Shown in pieces: positions 60,851 through 64,000 of a DNA stretch of 64,000 nucleotides. The DNA is from Cryptomeria japonica (taxonomy: Eukaryota > Streptophyta > Pinopsida > Cupressales > Cupressaceae), in contig NC_081405.1 in assembly GCF_030272615.1 (NCBI RefSeq), positions 25,374,272-25,438,271 on the forward strand, read 5' to 3'. Each line of letters opens with the position of its first letter. Position 1 is the first letter of the stretch. A program made the position numbers and the translations under genes. The notes beneath the pieces are model-generated. The model was not told the origin of the DNA. It worked only from the letters and a program-made list of their open reading frames with translations, and made no database searches.

Positions 60851-63091
60851 CAACGCATTTGCTAAAATAGCGCAAATACATATATTCAACATAAAGCTTT
60901 CGACCAAAATATAAAATCAACACTTAAACAAAATTGATCGAAACATATCTGACTAAAGTCGCCTAGAAATAAGGAATAAAAGGGCACAAATGAAATAAAT
61001 GATAAACAATTATAGACAAAGATCTATCAAAATTTCCTTCACGATAATACACATACATAACCATTTCAAAAACACAGAAACTCCAAAAGAATCATAATCC
61101 AAACACCTCTAGTCTATTAAACTCGCAAGGAAAATCTATTCATATTCAAATACAACCAAATGACTCAACAAATAGAGATTTCCACAGGGACAAAATTCTC
61201 AAGCCGTGAACGACATTCTCAGGAAAACCAATTTTTTTTTTCAGCAACTATATTAAACATCATATAATATAAATTTTATCCCCCAAATTTTATTTCTAAA
61301 ACTATATTAAAACTATAGAAAATGCAAATATTTCTTCAACCCACTTCCCACAAACAATGTGTAGACACAAAGCAAACATAGAGAATCCATTAAAATTAAA
61401 ATGCAAAGGCTCAAGCTCCAACCTGCAACACATGTGAAGGAATGTAGTTATTGAAGAAGAGCTTCCAACCAAGCCAAGCCCAAATCCAACCAAAATTCCA
61501 AGTGCAAAATCAAAAGCCAAAGGAAAATTGCTTGCAAGAAAAATTTCCAGAGAATTGCCAACCCGAAAAAACATCACGAGAATGAAAATAAAAAGAAAAC
61601 AATAACCAAAACCCTAGCCTCAATCTCGACCAATCAAAATATTTGGTTTTGGAATATATTTTACCAACCCCGCCATATAATATAATTTATTCTCCCATTT
61701 CAAATTTATCCAATGAGAGTAGAGGGTAGGTATAGTAAATATAAAATGAGTTTATACACCTTGTGAAGAATATTTTATTATTTTATTTTAAAGTGTTTAT
61801 ACACCCCACTTAAGAAATAAAAGTCAAACTATTAAATAAACATATGCTATAAATATAATTAATCAAATGGGGATCAAATAAACCAAAAGCTCATAAAATA
61901 AATTAAAGAACCAAATAAAGATTAAATATCAAATAAATACTAAACCATAGGAAATTAAATAAATACCAATTAAATAATCAAACCCCAATAAAGATTAAAC
62001 CATAAATATAAAATAAATATTAAACAATCATAAAATCAATAAACATTAATTATTAAATAAATATAAATACCAAATAATTAAATACTCAAAACTAATAAAT
62101 TAAATACATTAAAATAAACATTATTAAATATAAAACCATACATCAAGAGTCACATAATTAATCTAAAAATATACAAATAAATCAACCATCTCTAACATGC
62201 TCACAACACCAAGAAGACCCAGCTTACTAGTTGACATGGTGAATTACGCCAAGACGTTGACAACTCACAGTGAACAACTTAGACCTAGAGTATGTGAAGG
62301 GAAATCTTGTCATCTCCGGACCACATAAGCCATTGGAATTAAAGACACGTTCAAACCTGTGAAGCCAGGTGGAGTCGATGTCTGGTACCTACAAAATCCT
62401 GCAACCACAAAACAACGATACAACATATGCATATATCTCATAACACACAAGTGATAGGGAATCACAATGACACGTACCACTCGTAGTGAGTGATGTGACA
62501 TCGTCCCTCTCATGAAGACAATCATACAATAGTCAAAACACATCTCATCATATGTAATCATGAAATAGGGTTACTGAAATCATAATCATCATCAAAAGCA
62601 TGATAAATCTAATCTATTAATAATCCATCACATAGTAAGCATATGGAATCCATCGAGCACATATATTCATCAAATCACATGATCCATAATCATAGAGTCA
62701 TCATTATATGAATCATCCAAATAACACATGTCTAATCATCATAATAAGTAACTGAAACACATGAGTAATCATCATCCAAATCCTCAAATATAGTCTAGAT
62801 AAGTTTATCAAGCATGAAATAAAAGTCAACTCTAGTCAAAATAAGTCAAGTCAAGGGTGGACACTACATTAGGACCTTAACTCACACAATCACATGCAAA
62901 GACATATAACACAAGGGGTTAATACTAAAAACAAGACCTCAAGTCAACTAGTCGAAGAGACCTTGATAATCAAAATGTCTCAACCACTAATATCCTTCTT
63001 GAAAAAATGCCATCTCAAGAAAAAAAGTGATCACATAAAAGAGCAAGAGAACGCATCATCCATGAAATACAAATAAAAAATCTACGAGCTC

Positions 63092-63211
63092 ATGAGAAGA
63101 AAGAGGAGACATGGATACACATTCTAGATGTGTTTTTCTAGGTGATCCATGAGAAGAAGAATGAGAGAGGACATCGATACACATTTCAGATGTGTTTTTC
63201 TAGGTGATTTA
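63092..63211. repeat. Two-copy tandem repeat, period about 61 bp
   Basis: Both copies read ATGAGAAGAA, then GAT(or CGAT)ACACATT.AGATGTGT and TTTTCTAGGTGAT. Confidence 0.8.
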
Positions 63212-63289
63212 TGTTGGGGAGGAGAGTAGGAATAGTCCATCTGTGTTCTGCTAGTTTCACTCATCCTTATGCATGTGTTCAAGTGATGT

Positions 63290-63655
63290 CTAGTTTCAAG
63301 TATATAGCACTCTGTGTAAGAGTTTGTTTTCTCTAGTTTCAAGCATGCATCAACTTGTTTAAGACATATTATGCAAATGCAAATGCCAAGAGGCGAATGT
63401 ATGGTTTTAGAAACATATCATATAAGAGTTTGTTTTCTCTGGTTTCAAGAATGTGTAACCCCGTTTAAGACAAATATATGCCTAGTTTTGAGGACATCCC
63501 ATGTAAGAGTTTCTTTTCTCTGGTTTGGTGATGTGGACCCTGTCTAAGACATATATCAATGCTCCATCTAGTTTCAAGTGTGAAGCATCTCATATAAGAG
63601 TTTGTTTTCTCTAGTTCCGAGTTTGAACACCTCGTCTAAGACATGCAAATATATA
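63290..63655. repeat. Four-unit repeat array, element 0 interior
   Basis: Units of about 75-115 bp marked by TATAAGAGTTTGTTTTCTCT, GGTTTCAAG and a GTCTAAGACATAT end. Resembles in pattern the 3' array of element 2 (GGTTTCAGG...TATAAGACAT), as expected of another Tat-type 3' region. Confidence 0.7.
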
Positions 63656-64000
63656 GTACAATATAGTACATAGAGGGTGATATGGATGCCCCCCTAAAGA
63701 TGTCAACATATCCCTATGTTGATGTCTTAAGGAAGCTAGAAAAAAGAATATCCAACTTCAACGCCAAATAGATATCCTCTAGGAAACAATGCCATAAATC
63801 CAAGCCAAAGAGGGAATACTCTTACAAGTAGGGATAAGATCATTGAAAAAGAGATATCTTGCAACAAGTGTAAAGAGAATCCTTATAGGAGAAGAGATAT
63901 TTTCTCAAAATACATCTACCTCCAAGAGGAGTTCTCTTGAACAAACATAACATCTTCAAGTGAAGGGAAGGAGAACAAGAATGCATACCTCCCTCCTATT

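Larger units (their letters stand above)
60052..64000 (-). other. Element 0 interior, right part, running off the window
   Basis: Should join directly to 14953 once element 1 and one CTATC are removed. AT-rich, with A-rich low complexity at 61750-62180 and several tandem repeats listed separately. No pol or gag motif. The minus-strand frames at 60588-60923 and 61302-61577 are repeat-derived or unsupported. Some of this could be other intergenic DNA. Confidence 0.35.

Noticed and set aside
60588..60923. 111-codon Leu/Trp/Cys/Ile-rich frame resembling a membrane protein
   Set aside because: Produced by the AATCCACA short tandem repeat read in reverse.
61302..61577. 91-codon hydrophobic minus-strand frame
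   Set aside because: No homologue recognised, no supporting splice or promoter signal, lies in repeat-derived DNA.

Overview
This window is nuclear DNA from a seed plant. The introns, the diversity of plant retrotransposons and the depth of nesting suggest a large, repeat-rich genome. A gymnosperm is my best guess, but nothing here proves the clade. I found one intact host gene: a six-exon phosphoglycerate kinase (PGK) gene on the minus strand at 339-4980, coding for 455 residues including a roughly 52-residue N-terminal extension that may be a plastid transit peptide. Its introns hold MITE-like hairpins, tandem duplications and, in intron 3, a decayed LTR element with a 211-codon open frame I do not recognise.

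From about 12.3 kb to the end of the window the sequence is a stack of minus-strand LTR retrotransposons. The outermost layer (element 0) shows an LTR ending at 13193, a polypurine tract and non-coding interior at 13194-14953. That interior resumes at 60052 and runs off the window. Element 1 (14959-60046, 5-bp target duplication CTATC) is a Ty3/gypsy element with the two-RNase-H layout of the Tat lineage. Its right LTR was split by element 2 (30617-59891, target duplication AAATG), a related Tat-type element. Element 2 carries a third LTR (44311-45605) and a block of about 10.7 kb of foreign DNA (45606-56358). That block contains a degenerate gene of unknown function split by a complete Ty1/copia element (46467-53184), a LINE RNase H remnant, a probable LTR remnant and a (TA)64 tract. 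A solo LTR related to element 0 sits in element 2's second leader copy (56545-58196, target duplication GTGCC).

The most interesting feature is a second gene inside element 1, on the strand opposite to gag-pol. It has its own TATA box, a short first exon, a GT-AG intron and a large second exon coding for a plant-mobile-domain-like protein with an acidic/Gln-rich tail and a coiled coil (16053-18604). Every premature stop I place in its long exon is TAG or TGA, as expected from decay of methylated cytosines in CAG and CGA codons. Its intron and the sense 5' leader both carry arrays of the same CGCGTCTGTG-like motif, each in the direction of its own transcript. Element 2 lacks this gene. Both gypsy elements also carry a G-patch-like segment between protease and reverse transcriptase.

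I saw no rRNA, tRNA or CRISPR. The stretch 5374-12265 holds nothing I can identify. Every autonomous element here carries stops or lost catalytic residues, so all look immobile now.
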